Assembly: GCA_019636015.1 (NCBI GenBank) | Contig: JAHBYJ010000001.1 | Location: 1,550,001 to 1,614,000, forward strand | Direction of reading: 5' to 3' | Length of the DNA: 64,000 nt | DNA from: Parvibaculaceae bacterium | Lineage (GTDB): Bacteria; Pseudomonadota; Alphaproteobacteria; Parvibaculales; Parvibaculaceae | Shown here: piece after piece, positions 1-8,118 of the stretch | Layout: the number at the start of each line of letters is the position of its first letter | Numbering within the stretch: position 1 is the stretch's first letter | Made by a program: the position numbers and the translations under genes | Notes under the pieces: model-generated | What the model saw: only the letters and a program-made list of their open reading frames with translations | What the model was told of the DNA's origin: nothing | Database searches by the model: none

Positions 1-1323
1 AGGGACATTCCGTCCGTCGCACTCGATCCGGATGGCGGCCATGTTCTTCTGCCGCGCAACCGCAGAGAGTTCTCCCGCTTCGCCAAGCGACTGCCGCGCG
101 ATGCGGAAGCCTATCGCGACTATGCCGATGAACTTCATACGCAGGCCGCGCTGATCGCGCCGCTTCTCGGTGACATGCCGCCGGACCTTCGCGAGCCCGA
201 GGCGCTGCGCAAATTCTTCCGCCGCCTCATCTGGCGCGGAGAGATATCCGGCGGATCGGCGCTGCAGAACCTGATGCGGCGTCTACCGGAAAGCATCGGC
301 GACAGGCTTGATGCCGACTTCGAATCCCCGCTTCTGAAGGGAGCCATTGCATTCGACGCGACGCTTGGTGGTGCGGAAGGCCCTTATGCACCGGGCACAT
401 CCTTCCGCGCGGTCTGGCGGGAGGCGCTCAGGACGCAGGGGCAGGGCTTGCGGCAGATCGCGGGCGGGCCAGGCGCCCTCATTCAGGTGCTCATCGAGAT
501 CGTATCGGCGGGCGGCGGGGAATTGCGCCTCAACGCGGCGGTGGCGCGCGTCTTCATCGAGAACGGCGTTGCCGCCGGGATTGAACTGCTGGACGGCACA
601 TTGCTGCGCGCGCCGCTTGTCCTGTCCGCCATCAATCCGCGCGTCACGCTGCTGGAACTTGCCGGCGCGCAGTGCGTGGAAACGCATCAGGCGCTGGAAT
701 TGAGCCGTGCGCCGCGACCCGGTACGACGGCAAAGCTCAATCTCGCACTCGAACGCGCACCCCTCTTCACCGGACTTGCAGCAGAACTCCATGGAGCGAG
801 GCTTCTCATCGCGCCTTCCCTGCAGGAAGTGGACGAGGCTGCCGCCGCCTGCAACGAAGGCCGCCTCACCTCGGCACCGGTTCTGGAACTGCATATGCCG
901 AGCGTCGCGGACCCGGCGCTTGCGCCGGAAGGGCACCACATTCTTTCCGTCATCGTTCACTCCGCGCCGCATGAGGTCGAAGGCGGCTGGCCCATGCAGC
1001 GCGAAGGCTTCGTGCAGAAAGTTGTGCGGCGGATCGCCTCCTTCGCGCCGGGCATAGAGGAAGCGATGATCGCGGGCGAGATACTGACGCCGCCGGATAT
1101 CGAGTTGAAGTACGGGCTTGCGGGCGGCGACTGGCATCAGGGCGATCTTCGTCTCGACCGCTTGCTGGCCTTCCGGCCTGCTCCCGGATTCGGCCGTTAC
1201 GAAACGCCGCTGGCCGGGCTCTATCTCTGCGGTGCAGGTAGCCATCCAGGCGGCGGCGTGACCGGACTTCCGGGCTGGATCGCGGCGGGCGCCGCGATCG
1301 ACAAGATGGAGGCGGGCAGATGA
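1..1323 (+). CDS. NAD(P)/FAD-dependent oxidoreductase, phytoene-dehydrogenase (CrtI/PYROXD2) family, 5' truncated by window edge
   Basis: The reading frame is open from base 1 and ends at TGA 1321-1323, so at least 440 residues of the C-terminal part are present. The N-terminal Rossmann GxGxxG lies outside the window. What is visible fits the CrtI/PYROXD2 flavoprotein fold: a central substrate domain and a C-terminal FAD-contact segment, GLYLCGAGSHPGGGVTGLPG, near the end. Enzymes of this family desaturate or oxidise lipophilic or amine substrates; the substrate here cannot be read. The stop overlaps the start of the next gene (ATGA), so the two are translationally coupled. Family call is firm, function is not. 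Confidence 0.85.
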   Translation, partial: RDIPSVALDPDGGHVLLPRNRREFSRFAKRLPRDAEAYRDYADELHTQAALIAPLLGDMPPDLREPEALRKFFRRLIWRGEISGGSALQNLMRRLPESIGDRLDADFESPLLKGAIAFDATLGGAEGPYAPGTSFRAVWREALRTQGQGLRQIAGGPGALIQVLIEIVSAGGGELRLNAAVARVFIENGVAAGIELLDGTLLRAPLVLSAINPRVTLLELAGAQCVETHQALELSRAPRPGTTAKLNLALERAPLFTGLAAELHGARLLIAPSLQEVDEAAAACNEGRLTSAPVLELHMPSVADPALAPEGHHILSVIVHSAPHEVEGGWPMQREGFVQKVVRRIASFAPGIEEAMIAGEILTPPDIELKYGLAGGDWHQGDLRLDRLLAFRPAPGFGRYETPLAGLYLCGAGSHPGGGVTGLPGWIAAGAAIDKMEAGR

Positions 1324-2636
1324 CGCCGGATTCCTTCCCGCGCCCCGAAGAACAGCAGTCCGAAACGCTGCATGAAGAAGCAGTGCCGGTGAATTCTGTC
1401 GATCCGGCGGATGAGCGCGCCGAGGTCGATCCGTCCCTTTTCGAGGAAGAGAGCGGCGAACCGCCCTTTGCCCGCGCCGTTCGGACGACGCCGCTCCATC
1501 TCGAAACCGCCGCCGAAAGCCGCACCAATCTCTGGACGGCATGGAACGGCTATACGGTGCCGCAGATATTCACAGATCTCGGCGACGAATATCGCGCCTT
1601 GCGCGGCGCCGCCGCCTTGATGGATCTGTCGCCGCTCGTCAAATACCGGATTTCGGGCCGGGATGCGCTTGCCTATCTCGAACGGCTTTGCGCTGTGCCG
1701 GTCGGTTCGCTTGAGGTGGACAGGTTGCGTCATGTCATCTTCTGCGAAGGCAGCGGCATGGTGCTCGGCGACGGGCTGCTCTTCCGCCTCGCAGCAGACG
1801 ACTACAGGCTGGTGACGGAGGAAACGCATCTCGCCTGGCTCATCGACAGTGCGGAAGGATTCCGCGTCCGCGTGGAAGATGTGAGCGCCACGCTCGCAGT
1901 ACTCGCCCTTCAGGGGCCGCTTTCGGCCTTCCTGCTCGCGGAACTTGGCTGCGACGACATCGAGACTCTCGACCCCTTTGCTGCGCGCTGGATTTCGATC
2001 GGAGGCATGCCGGTCTATGCGAGCCGCAGCGGCGCGACCGGCGACCTCGGATACGAACTCTGGTGCGACGCGGAGGACGCGCCGCATGTCTGGCGAACAC
2101 TGCTGGGGAAGGGTGCAACTTTCGGTCTTCGCCCGGCCGGTTTTGCGCTCCGCGAACTGGCGCGGCTCGAAGCGGGCCACCCGCGCGCAGGCGTCGACTA
2201 TCTGTCGGCCTTCGCGGCCATCGATCCCGCAGACGCCTTGCCGCCCGCGGCGATCTGGCCGGGCTTCACGATCGCCCCCTCCAAGGGCCTCTTCAATGGA
2301 GGGTCGGCACTGCGCGCCATGCACGGCACGGAACCCGCCCGCCGCCTGGTCCGCCTCGCCGTCGGAGGGCTTGAACCGGCGCGCTTCGCCTCCGTCTCGC
2401 TGAATGGTGAGCCTGCGGGACTCGCGACCACGACAGGCTTCTCACCGGCGCTCGGCGCGAATATCGCCCTTGCGGTGCTTGCAAATGGCGCCGTCGGAGC
2501 CGCCGGCCTTTCTGTGCTCGCGGAACGCCGGGAAGGACTGTCTGTCGTGGAAACCCGCCTTCCCGCGCAAGTGCTCCTGGGCCCTGCCTTCTCGCATCGC
2601 CGCCGCCTTGCGGTTCCAGCGGGGCTCCGCCCCTGA
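1320..2636 (+). CDS. Aminomethyltransferase / GcvT-like folate-binding protein
   Basis: A 438-residue protein whose ATG overlaps the upstream stop. After about 60 acidic, poorly conserved residues comes a GcvT fold: RALRGAAALMDLSPLVKYRI, then LAVLALQGPLS, and later SRSGATGDLGYELWCDAEDA, which is the typical folate/methylamine-binding segment of T-protein and dimethylglycine-dehydrogenase-like proteins. A C-terminal barrel domain follows. There is no H, P or L protein nearby, so it is unlikely to be the housekeeping T-protein. Pairing with a FAD amine-oxidase-like enzyme suggests demethylation of an N-methyl compound with transfer of the C1 unit to tetrahydrofolate; this is inference. Confidence 0.8.
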   Translation: MTPDSFPRPEEQQSETLHEEAVPVNSVDPADERAEVDPSLFEEESGEPPFARAVRTTPLHLETAAESRTNLWTAWNGYTVPQIFTDLGDEYRALRGAAALMDLSPLVKYRISGRDALAYLERLCAVPVGSLEVDRLRHVIFCEGSGMVLGDGLLFRLAADDYRLVTEETHLAWLIDSAEGFRVRVEDVSATLAVLALQGPLSAFLLAELGCDDIETLDPFAARWISIGGMPVYASRSGATGDLGYELWCDAEDAPHVWRTLLGKGATFGLRPAGFALRELARLEAGHPRAGVDYLSAFAAIDPADALPPAAIWPGFTIAPSKGLFNGGSALRAMHGTEPARRLVRLAVGGLEPARFASVSLNGEPAGLATTTGFSPALGANIALAVLANGAVGAAGLSVLAERREGLSVVETRLPAQVLLGPAFSHRRRLAVPAGLRP

Positions 2637-2782
2637 TTTTTCTTGGGCCGAACCCGACGGATTCCCGCTTCCCCATCGTTTGAATGATTAAGGATGGCGG
2701 AACTTTCCGCCTGCGCCACCCTGATGCGGCGGCGTTCCTTGTTCAGCTCCGGGGGACGGAAACTGGAAAAAGGACGATAGCG

Positions 2783-3472
2783 ATGAAGAAGCTCAAGATT
2801 GGATTGTTCGGCACGGCGGCGGCCCTCGCGGTTGCAATGGCGGTTCCGGCGATCACCCATGCCGAGCCCGGAAAACACGGCCACGGGGCCCATCTTTTCG
2901 GCATGGCCGATACGGACAATAGCGGCGACATCTCGAAGGAAGAGTTCCGCGCCGCTGCAGAGCAACGCTTTGCTGCGATGGACAAGGACGGCGACGGCTT
3001 CGTCACCAAGGACGAAATGAAGGCCGCCCGCGAGGCCATGCGCGAGAAGTTCAAGGAAGGCCGCGGCGATCCCGCCGAACGGTTCGCCGCCATGGATGCC
3101 GACGGCGATGGTAAGGTCACGCTCGAGGAGATGAAGCAGAAAGCCGCGGAGCGCAAGGATGGCGAACTTTCCGACCGTCATGCCGGCTGGATGGAGAAGT
3201 ACTTCGAGAAGGCCGACGCCGATGGCGACGGTGCGTTGACGCTCGAGGAAATGCAGGCCGCCAAGCAGAAGATGCGGGACGGCAAGAAGGAAGCCGGTCG
3301 CGACGGATCGAAGGAAGGCAAGCGCGGCGACCACTTCGCCCGCCTCGACACGGATGGCGACGGCAAGGTCTCCAGGGATGAGTTCCTTGCCGGTGCCGAC
3401 AAGATGTTCGAGCGACTCGATCGCAACAGCGACGGCAAGATCGAACGTGGCGAAGGTCGCGGAAACCGCTGA
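2783..3472 (+). CDS. Secreted protein with six EF-hand loops
   Basis: 229 residues. I chose ATG 2783 because AGGA sits 8 bases upstream and the product begins with a clean Sec signal peptide, MKKLKIGLFGTAAALAV, with a likely cut after THA27. Six canonical 12-residue calcium loops are readable at about 43-54, 67-78, 105-116, 145-156, 189-200 and 213-224 (for example DKDGDGFVTKDE and DRNSDGKIERGE). Linkers are charged and helical. It is therefore a periplasmic or extracellular calcium-binding protein, role unknown. It lies just upstream of an ECF sigma operon that also encodes a Spy-like protein. A stem-loop follows the gene. Confidence 0.88.
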   Translation: MKKLKIGLFGTAAALAVAMAVPAITHAEPGKHGHGAHLFGMADTDNSGDISKEEFRAAAEQRFAAMDKDGDGFVTKDEMKAAREAMREKFKEGRGDPAERFAAMDADGDGKVTLEEMKQKAAERKDGELSDRHAGWMEKYFEKADADGDGALTLEEMQAAKQKMRDGKKEAGRDGSKEGKRGDHFARLDTDGDGKVSRDEFLAGADKMFERLDRNSDGKIERGEGRGNR

Positions 3473-3488
3473 GGCGGGGATGAAACAA

Positions 3489-3515
3489 CTGCCGAAGCCA
3501 GCTAGGCTTCGGCAG
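3489..3515 (+). terminator. Stem-loop after the EF-hand gene
   Basis: A perfect 11-bp inverted repeat (CTGCCGAAGCC / GGCTTCGGCAG) with a 5-base loop starts 17 bases after the stop codon. There is no T tract, so it may be a weak terminator, a 3'-end stabiliser or an attenuator before the sigma-factor gene. Confidence 0.5.
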
Positions 3516-3545
3516 GACAGGCCTGAACGGGTGAAGGGCGCCGGC

Positions 3546-4178
3546 ATGAGCCGGGGCCCTTTACTCGCGCGGGTGCAGGATGGCAGGGGAGGAAGCGGGC
3601 GCGTGAAGGAAGCGTCGGACGACGAACTGGTCGCTGCCGTCGCCAAGGGCGACGGAGCCGCCTGCGGTCTGCTGATGGAGCGTCATCTCGGGCGCACCGT
3701 CGCTTTGGCCCGGCGCATGATGGGCAATCAGGCCGACGCCGAGGAAGTGGCGCAGGAAGTGTTCCTGAGGGTCTGGACCCATGCAGACCGCTGGGAGCCG
3801 GGCAGGGCGCAGTTCTCCACCTGGCTGCACCGCGTGGCGACCAATCTCTGCCTCGACCGCCTGCGGCGCCAGCGCGGCACCGTGGATATCGACGAAATGC
3901 CCAACCTTGTCAGCGAGGAACCCGGCCCCGACCGCAGGCTTGAAGCGGACGAGCTCGCGGCCCGCGTGGAGGCGGCCCTCCAGCAATTGCCGGAGCGCCA
4001 GCGCGCTGCGATTGCGCTGTCGCATTATCAGGGTCTGAGCAATACCGAAACGGCGGAAATTCTCGAGGTGAGTGTCGAGGCGGTGGAATCGCTGCTGTCG
4101 CGCGGGCGGCGCCAGTTGCGGGTGTTGCTTGCGACGGAAAAGGACGAATTGTTGCGTTCAAGGGAAACAAGCGCCTGA
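3546..4178 (+). CDS. ECF RNA polymerase sigma factor
   Basis: 210 residues from ATG 3546 (AAGGG 7 bases upstream). A GTG at 3603, preceded by GGGGAGG, is an equally possible shorter start. Sigma region 2 is clear (DELVAAVAKGD, then ADAEEVAQEVFLRVW and FSTWLHRVATNLCLDRLR). Region 4 follows (LQQLPERQRAAIALSHYQGLSNTETAEILEVSVEAVESLLSR, given here only as its landmark). The two downstream genes encode a one-TM cytoplasmic-to-membrane protein and a periplasmic metal-sensor-like protein, so an envelope-stress or metal-responsive sigma/anti-sigma module is likely. Group assignment within the ECF family needs alignment. Confidence 0.9.
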   Translation: MSRGPLLARVQDGRGGSGRVKEASDDELVAAVAKGDGAACGLLMERHLGRTVALARRMMGNQADAEEVAQEVFLRVWTHADRWEPGRAQFSTWLHRVATNLCLDRLRRQRGTVDIDEMPNLVSEEPGPDRRLEADELAARVEAALQQLPERQRAAIALSHYQGLSNTETAEILEVSVEAVESLLSRGRRQLRVLLATEKDELLRSRETSA

Positions 4179-4203
4179 AGCGCTTAATTCGGATTTGAAG
4201 ACG

Positions 4204-4695
4204 ATGGCGAACGAAATCACATTGGAGCGCTTCTCGGCGATCGTCGAGGCCTATGGCGCATCGCCGGCGCGCTGGCCCGAAGCGGAACGGGGCGCGGCGG
4301 AGGCCTTTGCCGCCTCCTCGGCCGAGGCGCGCTCGCTTCTCGCCGCTGCCGGGGCGCTCGACGCGGCGCTGGCTGCGGTCCCGGTCGAGGCCCCTTCCGC
4401 GGCGCTTGCCGCCCGTCTGATGGCGGCCCGGCCACGCGCCATTGCCGGAGCGCCGGCTGCAAGGCCGCGAAGTGCTTTCCGTGAGCTGATCGACACGATC
4501 TGGCCTTACGGCTCGCCCGCCTTGCCGACCGGTGCCCTCGCGGCATCGATCATGCTGGGCATAGCGGTGGGATCCGTATCCGAGATATCCGTACTGAACG
4601 AGGGCCTGACCGCGGCGGAGGAAACCGAGGCGGACGACCGTCTGATCTCGCTTGCGCTTGCCGATGTCGCCTGGCCCGAGGAGTGGATGCAATGA
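4204..4695 (+). CDS. Single-TM protein, probable anti-sigma factor
   Basis: 163 residues starting at ATG 4204, 25 bases after the sigma-factor stop. The N-terminal ~90 residues are cytosolic, alanine-rich and helical. One membrane segment lies near residues 105-127 (around TGALAASIMLGIAVG), and a short acidic tail ends PEEWMQ. No zinc-binding HxxxCxxC motif of the ZAS class is present. The anti-sigma role is inferred from position and topology, since sigma, this gene and the next form a tight operon, and not from a recognised domain. Its stop overlaps the next start (ATGA). Confidence 0.6.
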   Translation: MANEITLERFSAIVEAYGASPARWPEAERGAAEAFAASSAEARSLLAAAGALDAALAAVPVEAPSAALAARLMAARPRAIAGAPAARPRSAFRELIDTIWPYGSPALPTGALAASIMLGIAVGSVSEISVLNEGLTAAEETEADDRLISLALADVAWPEEWMQ

Positions 4696-5255
4696 GCGAA
4701 GTGAATGCACCGAAGGAAAAGCCTGTGCGCCGCTGGCTCGGCCCGGCCCTTCTCGTGTCGCTGGCCTTCAACCTCTTTCTCGTCTCGCTGATCGCGGTGC
4801 CCTTCATCAAGGGACCGCCCGGCGGCGAGTTCGGCCCGCCGCGCGGGCAGGGGCCAATGCTGCTCCAGGGCGCCTTCAAGGAATTGCCGGACGAGGACCG
4901 GCAGGAGATTCGCCGCGCCATGCGGGAGAAGTTCCGCGAGATCAGGCCGCACTTCCGTGAAATGCAGCAGGCGCGCGAGGCGCTCGCCGACGCGATTGCC
5001 GCGGAGCCTTATGATGAGAATGCGGTGCGTGCCGCCTTCGACGAAATGTCGAGGACCATGACGGTCATGAGCGATATGGGCCGCGACGCCATGCTGGAAG
5101 GTTTCGCACGGCTGACGCCCGAGCAGCGCCAGCGTGTGGCGGAAGCCATGCGCAAGGACCGCGAACGGATGAGGCTTCTCATGCGCCGGCATGAGGGTGG
5201 CACCGGCATTGGCATCGGTGGGCCGCCGCCTCCCATGCCCCCGCTGGAGGAGTGA
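4692..5255 (+). CDS. Periplasmic heavy-metal sensor / Spy-ZraP-like protein
   Basis: 187 residues from ATG 4692; GAGGAG stands 8-13 bases upstream and the start overlaps the previous stop. A TM or signal anchor occupies residues ~16-37 (LLVSLAFNLFLVSLIAVPF). A helical, Met/Arg/Glu-rich periplasmic region follows, with LPDEDRQEIRRAMREKF and LTPEQRQRVAEAMRKDRERM, matching the LTxxQ-type helices of Spy/CpxP/ZraP metal-resistance proteins. The C-terminus is Gly/Pro-rich. As third gene of the sigma operon it could sense metal or misfolded protein and signal to the membrane protein; that mechanism is inferred. Confidence 0.75.
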   Translation: MSEVNAPKEKPVRRWLGPALLVSLAFNLFLVSLIAVPFIKGPPGGEFGPPRGQGPMLLQGAFKELPDEDRQEIRRAMREKFREIRPHFREMQQAREALADAIAAEPYDENAVRAAFDEMSRTMTVMSDMGRDAMLEGFARLTPEQRQRVAEAMRKDRERMRLLMRRHEGGTGIGIGGPPPPMPPLEE

Positions 5256-5314
5256 CGGCTCTACCCTCGCTGTCTGTATAGTCTCCCGGCGGGGCAAAGG
5301 GGAGGCGATCCGGA

Positions 5315-6655
5315 ATGAGCTGGTATCACGCGGGCATGTATGATGCGGCAAGGCCCGCAGGCAGCCTGTGGGAGGAGACCGCGCCACCGCTTGCCCCCGG
5401 CGTCGATCTCGGTCCGGCGGGCGACGCGGATTGCGATGTCGCCATTATCGGTGGCGGCTATACCGGGCTTTCGGCAGCGCTCCATCTGGTGCGCGACTTT
5501 TCTCTGGATGTACGCCTTCTCGAAGCGGGCCCGCTCGGCTGGGGCGCGTCGGGCCGCAATGGCGGCTTCTGCACCCTGTCGCCCATGGCGCTTTCATTCG
5601 CGGAGCTTGTAACCCGCTACGGCGCAAGCGAGGCACGCCGCTTCATCGATACGCAGCGCGAGGCGATTGCCTTCGTTCGCGACTTTGCGGAAACGGAAGC
5701 GATCGACATCGAACCACAGGGCGAGGGCGAGCTTCATGTTGCCCATGCGCCATCGCGCTTCGCCGGACTTGAAAAGGAACGTGACCTTCTCTCCCGCGTC
5801 TTCGGCATCGAGGCACAGCTATTTCGCCGCGAGGAAGTGGCCGAACGATTCTACGACTCACGCGAACAATTCGGTGCTCTGCTCATGCCGCTGAGCTTCG
5901 GTCTCCACCCGCTGCGCCTTGCGCGCGGGCTTGCCACCGTTGCCGCGCGGAGTGGAGCAAGGCTGCATGGCAGTTCCCCCGTAACTCGATGGGAGAAGGA
6001 GGGCAAGAGGCACTGCCTTGTCACGCCATCGGGCACGATCCGCGCTTCCCGCGTGCTTGTCGCGACAAACGGGTTCACGCGCGCGCCTATGCCTGAGGCA
6101 CTTTCGTCCCGCGTCCTGCCGGTGATGTCGAACATCGTGGTGACGCGCCCGCTGACGGAGAGTGAACTGGCGGCGCAGAACTGGCGGACGGAGACGCCCT
6201 GCGCCAATACGCGCAATCTCCTCTTCTATTATCGCCTACTACCGGACCGCCGCTTCCTCTTCGGCGCTCGCGGCGACACGACAGGCACGCCGCAAGACGG
6301 CGCGCGCATGCGCCGCTTCATGGAGCGACGGTTGCGCGAGGTCTTTCCCGGCTGGGCGGATGCCGAGATCACGCATTCCTGGCGGGGCTTCGTCTGCATG
6401 GGGCTGCGCCGCACGCCTTCGATCGGGACGCTGGCGGCGGATACATCCGTCTCTTTCGCTCTCGGCTATCACGGAAATGGCGTGGCGGCGGCCCCCTGGG
6501 CAGGGCGCCTTGCCGCCCAACTCATTGGCGGGACAGCGAAAATCGAGGATTTTCCGGCACCGGTCAGAGGCGAACCGGCTGTCATTCCGTTTCCTTCGCT
6601 CCGTGGCTGGTATCTTCGTGCAGCCCTCGGCTACTATTGGCTCATGGACCGATAG
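5315..6655 (+). CDS. FAD-dependent amine oxidase, PuuB-like (DAO family)
   Basis: 446 residues. The N-terminal dinucleotide-binding motif DVAIIGGGYTGLSAALHLV lies at ~44-62, followed by GWGASGRNGGF, a signature of the DAO/gamma-glutamylputrescine oxidase family. The C-terminal FAD contact GYHGNGVAAAPWAG is at ~388-401. E. coli PuuB oxidises gamma-glutamylputrescine. The next gene is a PuuA-like ligase, so the pair probably gamma-glutamylates an amine and then oxidises it. Exact amine unknown. No TM segments; cytosolic. Confidence 0.85.
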   Translation: MSWYHAGMYDAARPAGSLWEETAPPLAPGVDLGPAGDADCDVAIIGGGYTGLSAALHLVRDFSLDVRLLEAGPLGWGASGRNGGFCTLSPMALSFAELVTRYGASEARRFIDTQREAIAFVRDFAETEAIDIEPQGEGELHVAHAPSRFAGLEKERDLLSRVFGIEAQLFRREEVAERFYDSREQFGALLMPLSFGLHPLRLARGLATVAARSGARLHGSSPVTRWEKEGKRHCLVTPSGTIRASRVLVATNGFTRAPMPEALSSRVLPVMSNIVVTRPLTESELAAQNWRTETPCANTRNLLFYYRLLPDRRFLFGARGDTTGTPQDGARMRRFMERRLREVFPGWADAEITHSWRGFVCMGLRRTPSIGTLAADTSVSFALGYHGNGVAAAPWAGRLAAQLIGGTAKIEDFPAPVRGEPAVIPFPSLRGWYLRAALGYYWLMDR

Positions 6656-6732
6656 GGCGCGATAGCAGTTTCGAACGCGGGCGAGGGGGATTCGCCGGCG
6701 TGGACCGTTGCGCAGTAAACACGCAGGACATC

Positions 6733-8118
6733 ATGAGCCACCGCGAAAGACAGGGCCCGAAAGACTGGGCCACGCTGGGCGAGTTCAATGCCTTTCTGGC
6801 CGAGAATGGCGACATCGATTATCTCGACGCCGTTTTCGTCGATATGTGCGGCACGGTCCGCGGCAAGCGCTTCCCTTCTGAAGAGGCGGACAAGGTTTTC
6901 ACCTCCGGCGTGCAGATGCCGCAGTCGATCTATTTCTTCGACGTGACGGGCGTCAACGAAGACGTGCTCGGCATGGGCTTCTCCGATGGCGATCCGGACA
7001 GGCAGTCGCGGCCCGTCGCAGGCTCCATCGTTCCTGTTCCCTGGGCTTCGATGAAGCAGGCCCAGGTGCTGATGACCATGCTCGACCATGACGGCGCGCC
7101 GCACATGCTCGAGCCGCGCAACGTGCTCATCAATGTCGCGAACAAGCTCTCGGAAATCGGCCTGCGCGCGACCGTCGCCTGCGAATTCGAGTTCTATCTT
7201 CTCGACAAGGAACTCGACCGGAAGGGCCGCCCGCAGCCGCCGATCAACCCGGCGACCGGCGTGCGCGAAACGGCGCATGAGGTCTACGGCATCACCGAAC
7301 TCGACGGATTCATGTCGCTGCTGAAGGATATCGACGAGGCGGCGGCGGCGCAGGGCGTACCGGCCTCCGGCGCGACGGCGGAATTTGCCCCCGGCCAGTA
7401 CGAGATCAACCTCAAGCATGAGGATGATGTCGTGCTTGCCGGCGACCATGCCATCATGTTGCGTCACCTGATCGGCGCGGTGGCGCGCAAGCACAACTTC
7501 CTCGCAAGCTTCATGGCCAAGCCCTTCGTCAACCAGACGGGCAACGGCATGCATGTTCATTGCTCGGTGATGGACGAGAAGGGCAATAACATCTTCGACG
7601 ACGGTACCGATGAAGGGTCGGCCCGTCTGCGGCATGCGATCGGCGGATTGCAGGCGACGCTGCCGGAGGCAATGGCGGTCTTCGCGCCGAACCTCAATTC
7701 CTACCGCCGCTTCGGGCCCAATCTCTTCGTGCCGGTGAATGGAAGCTGGGGCTACAACAACCGCTCCGTCGCCTTCCGCGTGCCGAACGGCTCGCCGGAT
7801 TCACGCCGCATCGAGCATCGCGTATCGGGCGCCGACGCCAATCCCTATCTGGTGCTTGCCGCGATCCTCGCCGGTATTCATTACGGCATCGTCAACGAGA
7901 TCGACCCGGGCGATCCGGCTGAAGGCAATGCCTGCGAGAACATGGACGAGAACCTGCCCTTCTACCTGCCGAGCGCGCTCAAGCGTTTCCGCAACTCGGA
8001 TATCATGCGGCAGTATTTCACCGACCTTTACGTCGATGTCTATGCAGAGACGAAGATACTGGAATACGAGAAATTCCAGCAGGCCATCTCGCCGCTTGAA
8101 TACGACTGGTATCTTTAG
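6733..8118 (+). CDS. puuA: Glutamine synthetase family, gamma-glutamylpolyamine synthetase (PuuA-like)
   Basis: 461 residues. ATG 6733 was chosen over upstream in-frame starts because CAGGA precedes it at good spacing and the family begins near here. GS landmarks: the N-terminal beta-grasp with VFVDMCGTVRGKRF, the metal-binding FEFYLL, the FAPGQYEINL glutamate loop, NGMHVHCS, and the ATP-site RVPNGSPDSRRIEHR. The sequence lacks the adenylylation tyrosine context of GlnA and fits the PuuA/amine-ligase clade, which links glutamate to a polyamine or amine using ATP. Its stop codon overlaps that of the convergent kinase gene by two bases. Confidence 0.85.
   Translation: MSHRERQGPKDWATLGEFNAFLAENGDIDYLDAVFVDMCGTVRGKRFPSEEADKVFTSGVQMPQSIYFFDVTGVNEDVLGMGFSDGDPDRQSRPVAGSIVPVPWASMKQAQVLMTMLDHDGAPHMLEPRNVLINVANKLSEIGLRATVACEFEFYLLDKELDRKGRPQPPINPATGVRETAHEVYGITELDGFMSLLKDIDEAAAAQGVPASGATAEFAPGQYEINLKHEDDVVLAGDHAIMLRHLIGAVARKHNFLASFMAKPFVNQTGNGMHVHCSVMDEKGNNIFDDGTDEGSARLRHAIGGLQATLPEAMAVFAPNLNSYRRFGPNLFVPVNGSWGYNNRSVAFRVPNGSPDSRRIEHRVSGADANPYLVLAAILAGIHYGIVNEIDPGDPAEGNACENMDENLPFYLPSALKRFRNSDIMRQYFTDLYVDVYAETKILEYEKFQQAISPLEYDWYL

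Noticed and set aside
1320..2636. Housekeeping gcvT of the glycine cleavage system
   Set aside because: No gcvH or gcvP next to it, an atypical acidic N-terminus, and coupling to a CrtI-like flavoprotein argue for a paralogue.
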